Below are positions 1 through 5,803 of a DNA stretch of 11,308 bases, in pieces. The position numbers and the translations under genes were made by a program. Source of the DNA: an uncultured Prevotella sp. (lineage in GTDB: Bacteria > Bacteroidota > Bacteroidia > Bacteroidales > Bacteroidaceae). The DNA is taken from NCBI GenBank assembly GCA_900769055.1, contig CAAGFF010000155.1, positions 1 through 11,308 on the forward strand, given 5' to 3'. The notes beneath the pieces are model-generated. The model had not been told where the DNA came from and ran no database searches. It saw only the letters and a list, made by a program, of their open reading frames with translations. The first letter of the stretch is position 1. Each line of letters opens with the position of its first letter.

Positions 1-42
1 GTTGAGGGCACCATGAAGGAAGCTGAAACTACAGAGAAATAA
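1..42 (+). CDS. C-terminal tail of an unidentified protein (5' truncated)
   Basis: The frame starting at base 1 is open for 13 codons and ends in TAA at 40-42, reading V-E-G-T-M-K-E-A-E-T-T-E-K. The other two + frames hit stops within the first 15 bases. A factor-independent terminator lies about 70 bases downstream on the same strand, which supports a + strand transcript ending here. The tail is charged and looks like a disordered C-terminus. It is too short to assign a family or to be certain of the frame. Confidence 0.4.
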   Translation, partial: VEGTMKEAETTEK

Positions 43-85
43 AAAGCTATTGGTAGAGAAATTAAAAGCTATTCATAGATAAATT
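42..85. repeat. Two-copy 22-bp tandem repeat
   Basis: Bases 42-63 and 64-85 are directly adjacent copies of a 22-bp A/T-rich unit beginning AAAAGCTATT. They match at 19 of 22 positions; the differences are GG versus CA at unit positions 11-12 and G versus T at position 17. The first copy begins at the last base of the upstream stop codon, so the repeat sits in the 3' untranslated region before the terminator. It is probably a local duplication; no function can be read from it. Confidence 0.7.
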
Positions 86-111
86 AAAACAAACCTTAAC
101 CATACCTTATT

Positions 112-148
112 GGCGGATGACCTTGCATGAGGCATCCGCCTTTTTATT
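112..148 (+). terminator. Rho-independent terminator of the upstream gene
   Basis: GGCGGATG (112-119) pairs perfectly with CATCCGCC (133-140). A short inner CCT/AGG extension (121-123 with 130-132) sits next to a bulged A at 120. The T-rich run TTTTTATT follows at 141-148. It would end the transcript of the gene whose tail occupies bases 1-42. Confidence 0.85.
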
Positions 149-155
149 GTCTTTA

Positions 156-199
156 CCTCAAACATGAACACATTTAACTCTATTCCTCAAACATGAACA
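156..199. repeat. 15-bp direct repeat pair, 29-bp spacing
   Basis: The 15-mer CCTCAAACATGAACA occurs exactly at 156-170 and again at 185-199, start to start 29 bases apart, in the non-coding stretch between two convergent terminators. Only two copies are present, so this is not a CRISPR. It could be a remnant duplication or a paired protein-binding site. No gene is visible in the whole interval 149-245. Confidence 0.6.
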
Positions 200-245
200 A
201 AAAAAAGCAACGACGGGGATGAGGACCATCTCACATCGCTGCTTC

Positions 246-287
246 AAAAAGCGCCCCTACAAATAAATGAAATGACCATGTAGAGGC
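246..287 (-). terminator. Rho-independent terminator of the OmpH-family gene
   Basis: Read on the - strand, GCCTCTACA (287-279) pairs with TGTAGGGGC (261-253). The nine pairs include one G-U wobble, and the loop is 17 bases. The hairpin is followed after two bases by TTTTT (250-246). It begins 16 bases beyond the OmpH stop codon. The wobble pair exists only in the - strand RNA; on the + strand the same position is a mismatch, which supports the strand call. Confidence 0.7.
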
Positions 288-303
288 AAGGTATGGAATT
301 TCT

Positions 304-948
304 TTATTTTTTAGCCTTATCAGCCTTTTCGGTCTTAGCAGTCTCCTTTGCAGCAGGCTTTCCCTTGTATGCCTTGTTCAGACCAGCAACAATCTCGTTT
401 GTGATATCGTATGCCTTGTCTGCATACAGGAGGTTGTCGCCCTGCTTGCTGAAGATGATGCTGTACTTCTTGTCCTTGTTGTAAACGGCAAGATAGTGCT
501 GGATGCTGTCGCGGAGGGCCTTGTTGAAGTTCTCTGTCTCGTTCTGGAACTCGGTGCTCAGACGCTGGTTGAGAACCTGAAGGTCGTTGCCCTGCTTCTG
601 CAATCCTGCGTTGATAGCCTCGGCCTGCTCGCGTGTGTATGCATTCTGCTGTACCTTCTGCTGGAAGTTTGCCACAGCAGCCTGGAGAGCTTCCTGCTTC
701 TTGGCGAGTGTGTTCTGGATGTTCTGTCCTTTCTGCTGGAGGATAAGGCTATACTCTTTGCAGAACTTGTACTGGCTCATTATGGAGTCAACCTCAACGT
801 AGGCAATCTTCAAGTCACCTGCAACGGCTGTCTTATTTGCATTCTCAGGCTTCTTATCCATCTGAGGATTGCTCTTGTCGCAAGCGGTAAGGGCGGCGGT
901 AGCAACGAAAGCTACGGCGAGATTGCGGAAAATGTTCTTTTTGTTCAT
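304..948 (-). CDS. OmpH/Skp-family periplasmic chaperone-like lipoprotein
   Basis: A 214-residue OmpH (Skp)-family protein. Residues 1-22 are a lipoprotein signal peptide ending L-T-A before Cys23, so the mature protein should be lipid-anchored and face the periplasm. The family start 'DLKIAYVEVDSIMSQYKF' (about 45-62) is followed by a Gln/Ala/Glu-rich coiled coil (about 62-150), corresponding to the tentacle arms of Skp, then a second conserved segment 'YSIIFSKQGDNLLYADKAYDIT' split around residues 162-183. The last 20 residues are a Lys/Ala/Glu tail absent from classical Skp. In E. coli Skp is a soluble trimer that holds unfolded outer-membrane proteins; a similar role here is inference. 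The start has no Shine-Dalgarno sequence, as usual in this phylum. The gene lies 57 bases downstream of the 64-aa membrane protein gene with no promoter visible between them, so the two are probably co-transcribed. Confidence 0.88.
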   Translation of the reverse strand: MNKKNIFRNLAVAFVATAALTACDKSNPQMDKKPENANKTAVAGDLKIAYVEVDSIMSQYKFCKEYSLILQQKGQNIQNTLAKKQEALQAAVANFQQKVQQNAYTREQAEAINAGLQKQGNDLQVLNQRLSTEFQNETENFNKALRDSIQHYLAVYNKDKKYSIIFSKQGDNLLYADKAYDITNEIVAGLNKAYKGKPAAKETAKTEKADKAKK

Positions 949-1005
949 TACTTACTTATGTGTTTAGTTATTATTATTCGAATTGTTAGTGGCTGCTCCC
1001 GGACA

Positions 1006-1200
1006 TCAGTAAGCTTTTCCAGCCTTACGAGCCTCACGGTCCTGGTCGAGAACGCAATGGATGCCCTTCTTTCTGAGAGCCTCACTGTCGTGAATGTGCT
1101 GGGAAGAAAACGAGCCTCCCTTCTTGAAAATTACTTTTACGCATAATAATGCCATGCAAATAGCAATTATTAACACGCCCAAGAGCAGAGTTTCTATCAT
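1006..1200 (-). CDS. Small single-pass membrane protein, 64 aa
   Basis: I do not know a function. I chose the ATG at 1200-1198. The same frame is open to 1263, but a strong promoter lies at 1251-1221, so a longer start would fall upstream of the transcript. From this start, residues 2-25 form one hydrophobic helix (ETLLLGVLIIAICMALLCVKVIF), followed by a basic stop-transfer sequence 'KKGG' and a cytoplasmic tail 'HIHDSEALRKKGIHCVLDQD' with a conserved-looking K-K-G-I-x-C motif (Cys49) and a basic end 'REARKAGKAY'. From memory, similar short proteins with this tail motif occur in Bacteroides and Prevotella as 'membrane or secreted protein' of unknown role. The His/Cys content of the tail could bind a metal, but that is speculation. 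It is the first gene of the - strand unit that includes the OmpH-family gene. Confidence 0.75.
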   Translation of the reverse strand: MIETLLLGVLIIAICMALLCVKVIFKKGGSFSSQHIHDSEALRKKGIHCVLDQDREARKAGKAY

Positions 1201-1220
1201 TTTTATTAACTTTGTGCCTG

Positions 1221-1251
1221 CAAAGGTAGTGCAAACCGAGCAAAACACAAA
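1221..1251 (-). promoter_or_regulatory. Bacteroidetes sigma-ABfr type promoter for the 64-aa membrane protein
   Basis: On the - strand TTTG (1251-1248) is separated by exactly 19 bases from TACCTTTG (1228-1221). This matches the known Bacteroidetes consensus of a -33 TTTG and a -7 TAnnTTTG. Transcription would start near 1214, leaving a leader of roughly 15 bases before the ATG at 1200. It probably also drives the OmpH-family gene downstream. Confidence 0.75.
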
Positions 1252-1323
1252 ATAAATCGACATTTATTTTCATTTTATTCAACTTTAGCAACAAGGAAAC
1301 AACATAACTATATTATTAAGACA

Positions 1324-2787
1324 ATGAACAGCACAGAACTGAAACCCGCCCGCGTGTTCGGGCATTTTGCTAAAATCAACGAAATTCCACGCCCCTCAAA
1401 GCGCGAGGAAAAGATGATTGACTACCTCAGGGAGTTCGGCGAGAGCCACGGACTTGAGACCAATGTTGACGAGACTGGCAACGTAATCATCCGTAAGCCT
1501 GCTACTACCGGTTACGAGAACAGGGAGACCGTAATACTGCAGAGCCACATGGACATGGTTTGCGACAAGCTCGTAGACGTTGAGTTCGACTTTGACAAAG
1601 ACGCTATCCAGACATACGTTGACGGAGAATGGCTGACAGCCAAGGGTACTACTCTTGGAGCTGACGACGGAATTGGCTGCGCCATAGAGTTGGCCATCCT
1701 TGACTCTGACGATATAGAGCACGGCCCCATAGAATGCGTTTTTACACGTGACGAGGAAACGCAGCTAACAGGTGCATCTGGAATGAAGGCAGGCTTCATG
1801 ACAGGCAACATGCTCATAAACCTTGACTCTGAGGATGAGGGACAGATATTCGTGTCATGCGCAGGAGGCAGAAGCACATCGGCTAAGTTCAACTTCGAGA
1901 GAGAAGCAGCACCCGAGGGATATTTCTTCATGGAAATCTCGCTGAAAGGTCTCAAGGGAGGACACTCAGGAGACGACATAAACAAGAAACGCGCCAACGC
2001 CATCAAGATATTGTCACGCTTCCTCTACAACACTCTTCAGACAACTGACGTTAGGCTGGCATCGTTCAACTCTGGCAAGCTGCACAATGCCATCCCACGT
2101 GATGGAAAGGTTGTTTTTGCCGTTCCAGCATCGGAGAAGGAAAACGTAAGGGCAGCATGGAATATCTTTGCTACAGAGGTGGAAGACGAGTTCCACGTAA
2201 GCGATACAGAGATGGAATTCAACATGCAGAGTATGGACGCACAGCCCGTTCTGCCAGCCGACTGCGGCACACGCATCATCAGGGCCTTGCAGGCTGTCGA
2301 CAACGGAGTGTTCTCGATGTGCCAGGACGAGGCTCTCGCAGACATGGTTGAGACATCAAGCAACGTGGCTGTTGTCAGCACAAAGGAAAATTCGGTAGAG
2401 ATACTGGCCTCACAACGATCAAACGTTATGAGCAACCTCGACAACGAGTGCAACACCATTAAAGCCCTCTTTGAGCTGGCTGGAGCAGAGGTTGTACAGA
2501 ACGATGGCTACCCAGCATGGAAGATGAATGCCAACAGCAAGCTCACCAAGTTGGTTGTTGACGCATACGTGAAGCTATTTGGCAAGCAGCCTATAGTAAG
2601 AGGTATACATGCAGGTCTGGAATGCGGACTGTTCTCGGAGCGTTATCCCAATATGGACATGGTATCGTTCGGTCCTACACTCCAGTTTGTCCATACTCCA
2701 GACGAGAGGCTCCACATCCCGACCGTACAGATGGTTTGGGACCACTTGATGGAAATACTGCATAACATACCAGCCAAGAACGCCTGA
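1324..2787 (+). CDS. pepD: Aminoacyl-histidine dipeptidase (Xaa-His dipeptidase, peptidase family M20C)
   Basis: A 487-residue cytosolic di-zinc dipeptidase that cleaves Xaa-His and other dipeptides; the length is normal for PepD. The metal-binding set is complete: His75 and Asp77 in 'QSHMDMV', bridging Asp114 in 'LGADDGIG', the catalytic Glu144 with ligand Glu145 in 'TRDEET', Asp168 in 'INLDSED', and His457 in 'LQFVHTPDERL'. The lid/dimerisation domain inserted in M20 enzymes spans about 185-380 and starts near the 'GLKGGHSGDDI' motif (209-219). The N-terminus 'LKPARVFGHFAKINEIPRPS' is typical, so the ATG at 1324 is secure. The promoter is unclear: CAACTTTA at 1280-1287 is a poor match to the -7 consensus. 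The gene is transcribed away from the - strand unit and shares one base with the downstream lipoprotein gene. Confidence 0.95.
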   Translation: MNSTELKPARVFGHFAKINEIPRPSKREEKMIDYLREFGESHGLETNVDETGNVIIRKPATTGYENRETVILQSHMDMVCDKLVDVEFDFDKDAIQTYVDGEWLTAKGTTLGADDGIGCAIELAILDSDDIEHGPIECVFTRDEETQLTGASGMKAGFMTGNMLINLDSEDEGQIFVSCAGGRSTSAKFNFEREAAPEGYFFMEISLKGLKGGHSGDDINKKRANAIKILSRFLYNTLQTTDVRLASFNSGKLHNAIPRDGKVVFAVPASEKENVRAAWNIFATEVEDEFHVSDTEMEFNMQSMDAQPVLPADCGTRIIRALQAVDNGVFSMCQDEALADMVETSSNVAVVSTKENSVEILASQRSNVMSNLDNECNTIKALFELAGAEVVQNDGYPAWKMNANSKLTKLVVDAYVKLFGKQPIVRGIHAGLECGLFSERYPNMDMVSFGPTLQFVHTPDERLHIPTVQMVWDHLMEILHNIPAKNA

Positions 2788-3200
2788 TGAGAGATAATGT
2801 CAACGGACTCACCTGGCTGCGAGGGGCTATAGCGTCAGCAGCACGCCTTGCAGTCGTCATAATCATTATGGCAGCCTTTGCCTCATGTGCAGGAAACAGG
2901 GAGGCAAAGAAAGTAGTCAGGGAATTTCTCGACACCAACCTGAAGGCAGAAAGCTACGACACGGAATACTTCTCGAAGGTAGACTCAACGTTCCTCATAA
3001 CAGACTCATTGGTAGGAGTCATGAGAAAGAACACTCAGGCCTGCGGACTCTTCCGTGACATAAAGTATGCCGAGGGTGGCAAGACAAAGAAACTGAACTT
3101 CATAATGGTGAGATACAGAATTGGTGACAAGACTATCAGGCAGACATTCTATCTGGATGACATGACCACGAGGGTTGTATGTCTGAAGAATGACGCCTGA
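2787..3200 (+). CDS. Small putative lipoprotein, 137 aa, function unknown
   Basis: The ATG at 2787-2789 uses the last base of the pepD stop codon (TGATG), so translation is probably coupled to pepD. The N-terminus is long for a signal peptide: about 20 residues with three Arg, then a hydrophobic core 'LAVVIIIMAAFA' and a lipobox ending A-S before Cys34. The mature part of about 104 residues starts 'GNREAKKVVREFLDTNLKAE' and ends in alternating beta-like segments ('KLNFIMVRYRI', 'IRQTFYLDDMTTRVV'). That alpha-helix-then-sheet layout resembles small NTF2-like or DUF4878-type lipoproteins, but I cannot assign a family from sequence alone. The +2 residue is Ala, so no surface-export signal is evident. 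A shorter start is unlikely because the next Met (28) would remove the charged signal region. Confidence 0.8.
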   Translation: MRDNVNGLTWLRGAIASAARLAVVIIIMAAFASCAGNREAKKVVREFLDTNLKAESYDTEYFSKVDSTFLITDSLVGVMRKNTQACGLFRDIKYAEGGKTKKLNFIMVRYRIGDKTIRQTFYLDDMTTRVVCLKNDA

Positions 3201-3225
3201 AACTCCCGTAACCTCACACTACGGC

Positions 3226-3267
3226 AAGCCGCATCGCTATTCACGCATGTGAATGGTGATGCGGCTT
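3226..3267 (+). terminator. Long perfect hairpin, probable terminator of pepD and the lipoprotein gene
   Basis: Bases 3226-3244 pair with 3249-3267 over 19 consecutive positions, two of them G-U wobbles, around the tetraloop GCAT. The outer arms are AAGCCGCATC and GATGCGGCTT. The hairpin starts 25 bases after the lipoprotein stop codon. What follows (ACTCTTATATT) is only moderately T-rich, so it may act as a terminator, an RNA 3'-end stabiliser, or both. A third copy of the arm sequence at 3289-3297 allows a competing fold (see findings). Confidence 0.6.
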
Positions 3268-3333
3268 ACTCTTATATTGGTGTAAAGAAAGCCGCATGTA
3301 CAATAATCCGACACAAAATACGTTTATACGTAT

Positions 3334-5709
3334 ATGAACAAGAAGATTCTTCTGCTGCTGACGACAATGGTTCTCAGCATCAACGCCATAGCACAGACTT
3401 TTACGTTAAAGGGTAAAGTTACCGATGAGGAGCAGAACCCCGTAGAACTTGCAACTGTTTCGTGTCTGAAACAGGGAAAAGTAACCATGACATCACTAAA
3501 GGGTGAGTTTAGCATAACGTTGCAAAGCGCTGACTCTGTGGCCGTTCAGTTCTCGATGATTGGCTACAAGACAAAGACAAGAGTGCTGAGAAACCCTCGT
3601 GGCACACAGACCCTGCAAATAGTCCTGTACGAGGACAACAGAACACTAAGCGAGGTGAGCGTTACGGGACAGAAAATTCAGACTGGGCAGACGCAGGAAC
3701 TGAAGACAGAGCAATTGAAGTCCATGCCATCCGCATCCGGTAACGCTGTTGAGGAACTAATCCAGAGTCAGGCAGGAGTGTCCACACATAGTGAGCTTTC
3801 GTCACAATACAACGTTAGGGGTGGAAGTTTCGATGAGAATTCGGTATATATAAATGATGTGGAAGTATACCGTCCCTTCCTTGTCCGTTCTGGACAGCAG
3901 GAAGGCTTGTCTGTTATCAATCCCGACATGGTTGAGAAGATTGGTTTCTCCACTGGTGGCTACGAGGCAAAGTATGGTGACAAGATGTCGTCAGCACTCG
4001 ACATAACTTACAAGAAACCAAAGAATTTCGAGGCTACGCTTTCAGCTTCACTTCTTGGTGCGAGCGCATACGTTGGCGTGGCCAATAAAAAGGTGGCCTG
4101 GAGCAACGGCATCAGATACAAGACCAACAAATACCTTCTCGGCTCGCTCGATACCGATGGCGAGTATGAGCCTACATTCCTTGATTATCAGACTTACCTG
4201 AGCTATCGTCCGAACAAACGATGGACAGTTGACTTCATAGGCAACATCTCCGACAATCACTACGACTTCTATCCTGAGGATCGCGAGACGAGTTTCGGTA
4301 CTATGGAGAATGTAAAATCATTCAAAGTATACTTCGACGGCAACGAGAAAGACCTGTTCCGTACGTATTTCGGTACCCTAAGCATAACAAGGCACTTCGG
4401 CGACTCTACAAGCGTTTCGCTAATTGGGTCGGCGTTCTCGACAAAGGAACAGGAGAAATATGACATACAGGGACAATATTGGCTGACTCAGACGGAGACG
4501 AGCGAGAACCTTGGTGTGGGCACATACTTTGAGCACACCAGAAACTACCTGAAGGCCAACGTGGCTAGCCTGAAACTCATGCTCAGACACAAGACGAAGA
4601 GACACAACATCGAGGGTGGCCTGACCATAAAGAGCGAACGCATCAGGGAGAACTCTACGGAGTATGAGATGAGGGACTCGGCTGGATACAGCATACCTCA
4701 TACAGGCAACGACCTATATATGATATATAGTCTGAGAGCCAACAACAGGCTTAACGCCACACGTGTGGAAGGCTATCTGCAAGATTCCTATCGGTTCAGA
4801 AGTGCCGGCGAACATACTATGTTCACTCTCAACTACGGTATAAGATTCAGCAACTGGAGCTTCAATAAGGAAACCATCGTGTCGCCACGAATATCGCTGG
4901 CCGTCATACCAGCCTTCAATCACGATGTCACACTGCGCTTCGCAACAGGACTCTATTATCAGGCACCATTCTACAAAGAGCTGAGAGACACATCAACCAT
5001 AAACGGCATTACCGTTGCAAGGCTGAACCAGAAAATCAAGAGCCAGAGGTCAATACATTTCATCACGGCTTTCGACTATCGCTTCAAGCTGAACAACCGT
5101 CCATTTAAGTTTACAGCCGAGGCCTATTACAAGGCGCTTGGCAACCTCGTACCCTACTCCGTGAACAACGTCAAGGTGGTATACTACGGAGACAACGAAT
5201 GTAGCGGACATGCGGCAGGACTCGACCTGAAACTCTTCGGAGAGTTTGTTCCTGGTACCGACTCGTGGATATCGTTTTCGATAATGGACACGAAGATGAA
5301 GCTAAACGGGCGAAACATTCCCCTGCCAACAGATCAGCGATATGGCATAAACATGTTCTTTACCGATTACTTCCCTGGTACCGACAGATGGAAGATGTCA
5401 CTGAAGCTGGCATACGCCGACGGACTCCCCTTCTCTGCCCCACACAAGGAACTGGAACGCAACTCTTTCCGTGCACCGGCATACAAGCGAGCCGACATTG
5501 GTATGAGCTACAGAGTTCTGAACAACGAGGATGCGAAGGGAAAAGGCAAACTTAGGAACATCTGGCTTGGCATGGACTGCCTGAATCTGTTCGGCATAAA
5601 CAACGTCAACTCATTCTACTGGATTACAGACGTGACAAACCAGCAGTACGCTGTACCAAACTACCTAACAGGCAGACAGATAAATGCAAGAATATTGCTG
5701 GAATTCTAA
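3334..5709 (+). CDS. TonB-dependent outer-membrane receptor with carboxypeptidase-regulatory-like domain
   Basis: A 791-residue outer-membrane transporter powered by TonB. Residues 1-20 form a signal peptide cleaved after A-I-A (mature start Gln21). Residues about 23-100 are a CarboxypepD_reg-like beta-sandwich ('LKGKVTDEEQNPVELATVSC', 'GYKTKTRVL'). Residues about 130-230 are the plug ('SASGNAVEELIQSQAGVS', 'YNVRGGSFDENSVYINDVEV'). The remainder is the barrel, ending in 'ARILLEF' with the C-terminal Phe typical of outer-membrane proteins. Two barrel strands share a P-G-T-D-x-W motif (near residues 639 and 683). At about 790 residues it is shorter than SusC-type glycan importers (about 1000), and no SusD gene is adjacent, so the substrate is unknown. 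The neighbours do not reveal it either. No good promoter precedes it; TACGTTTA at 3319-3326 is an imperfect -7 match very close to the ATG. Confidence 0.92.
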   Translation: MNKKILLLLTTMVLSINAIAQTFTLKGKVTDEEQNPVELATVSCLKQGKVTMTSLKGEFSITLQSADSVAVQFSMIGYKTKTRVLRNPRGTQTLQIVLYEDNRTLSEVSVTGQKIQTGQTQELKTEQLKSMPSASGNAVEELIQSQAGVSTHSELSSQYNVRGGSFDENSVYINDVEVYRPFLVRSGQQEGLSVINPDMVEKIGFSTGGYEAKYGDKMSSALDITYKKPKNFEATLSASLLGASAYVGVANKKVAWSNGIRYKTNKYLLGSLDTDGEYEPTFLDYQTYLSYRPNKRWTVDFIGNISDNHYDFYPEDRETSFGTMENVKSFKVYFDGNEKDLFRTYFGTLSITRHFGDSTSVSLIGSAFSTKEQEKYDIQGQYWLTQTETSENLGVGTYFEHTRNYLKANVASLKLMLRHKTKRHNIEGGLTIKSERIRENSTEYEMRDSAGYSIPHTGNDLYMIYSLRANNRLNATRVEGYLQDSYRFRSAGEHTMFTLNYGIRFSNWSFNKETIVSPRISLAVIPAFNHDVTLRFATGLYYQAPFYKELRDTSTINGITVARLNQKIKSQRSIHFITAFDYRFKLNNRPFKFTAEAYYKALGNLVPYSVNNVKVVYYGDNECSGHAAGLDLKLFGEFVPGTDSWISFSIMDTKMKLNGRNIPLPTDQRYGINMFFTDYFPGTDRWKMSLKLAYADGLPFSAPHKELERNSFRAPAYKRADIGMSYRVLNNEDAKGKGKLRNIWLGMDCLNLFGINNVNSFYWITDVTNQQYAVPNYLTGRQINARILLEF

Positions 5710-5757
5710 AAAGTTTAAATTAATCGCGTTACATTCTTTTTTCTGAATATAATTGAT

Positions 5758-5765
5758 TAACTTTG
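5758..5765 (+). promoter_or_regulatory. Probable Bacteroidetes -7 promoter element for the decarboxylase operon
   Basis: TAACTTTG at 5758-5765 is a full match to the -7 consensus TAnnTTTG and is followed by CA, as is common in this group. The -33 position (around 5734-5739) is a T-run without the final G, so that half is weak. Transcription would begin near 5771, about 30 bases before the mmdA-like ATG. There is no clear terminator between the receptor gene and this site, so some read-through is possible. Confidence 0.6.
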
Positions 5766-5803
5766 CACAAAATTTTGGGAATTAAGTACATTTATATACA
5801 ATT

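Noticed and set aside
42..199. Possible CRISPR-like repeats at the left edge
   Set aside because: Two unrelated repeat pairs of two copies each, with different units and no spacer pattern or cas gene.
496..1146. 216-codon open frame on the + strand opposite the OmpH-family and 64-aa genes
   Set aside because: It is a shadow of two well-supported - strand genes with a terminator and promoter on that strand; its translation has no recognisable domain.
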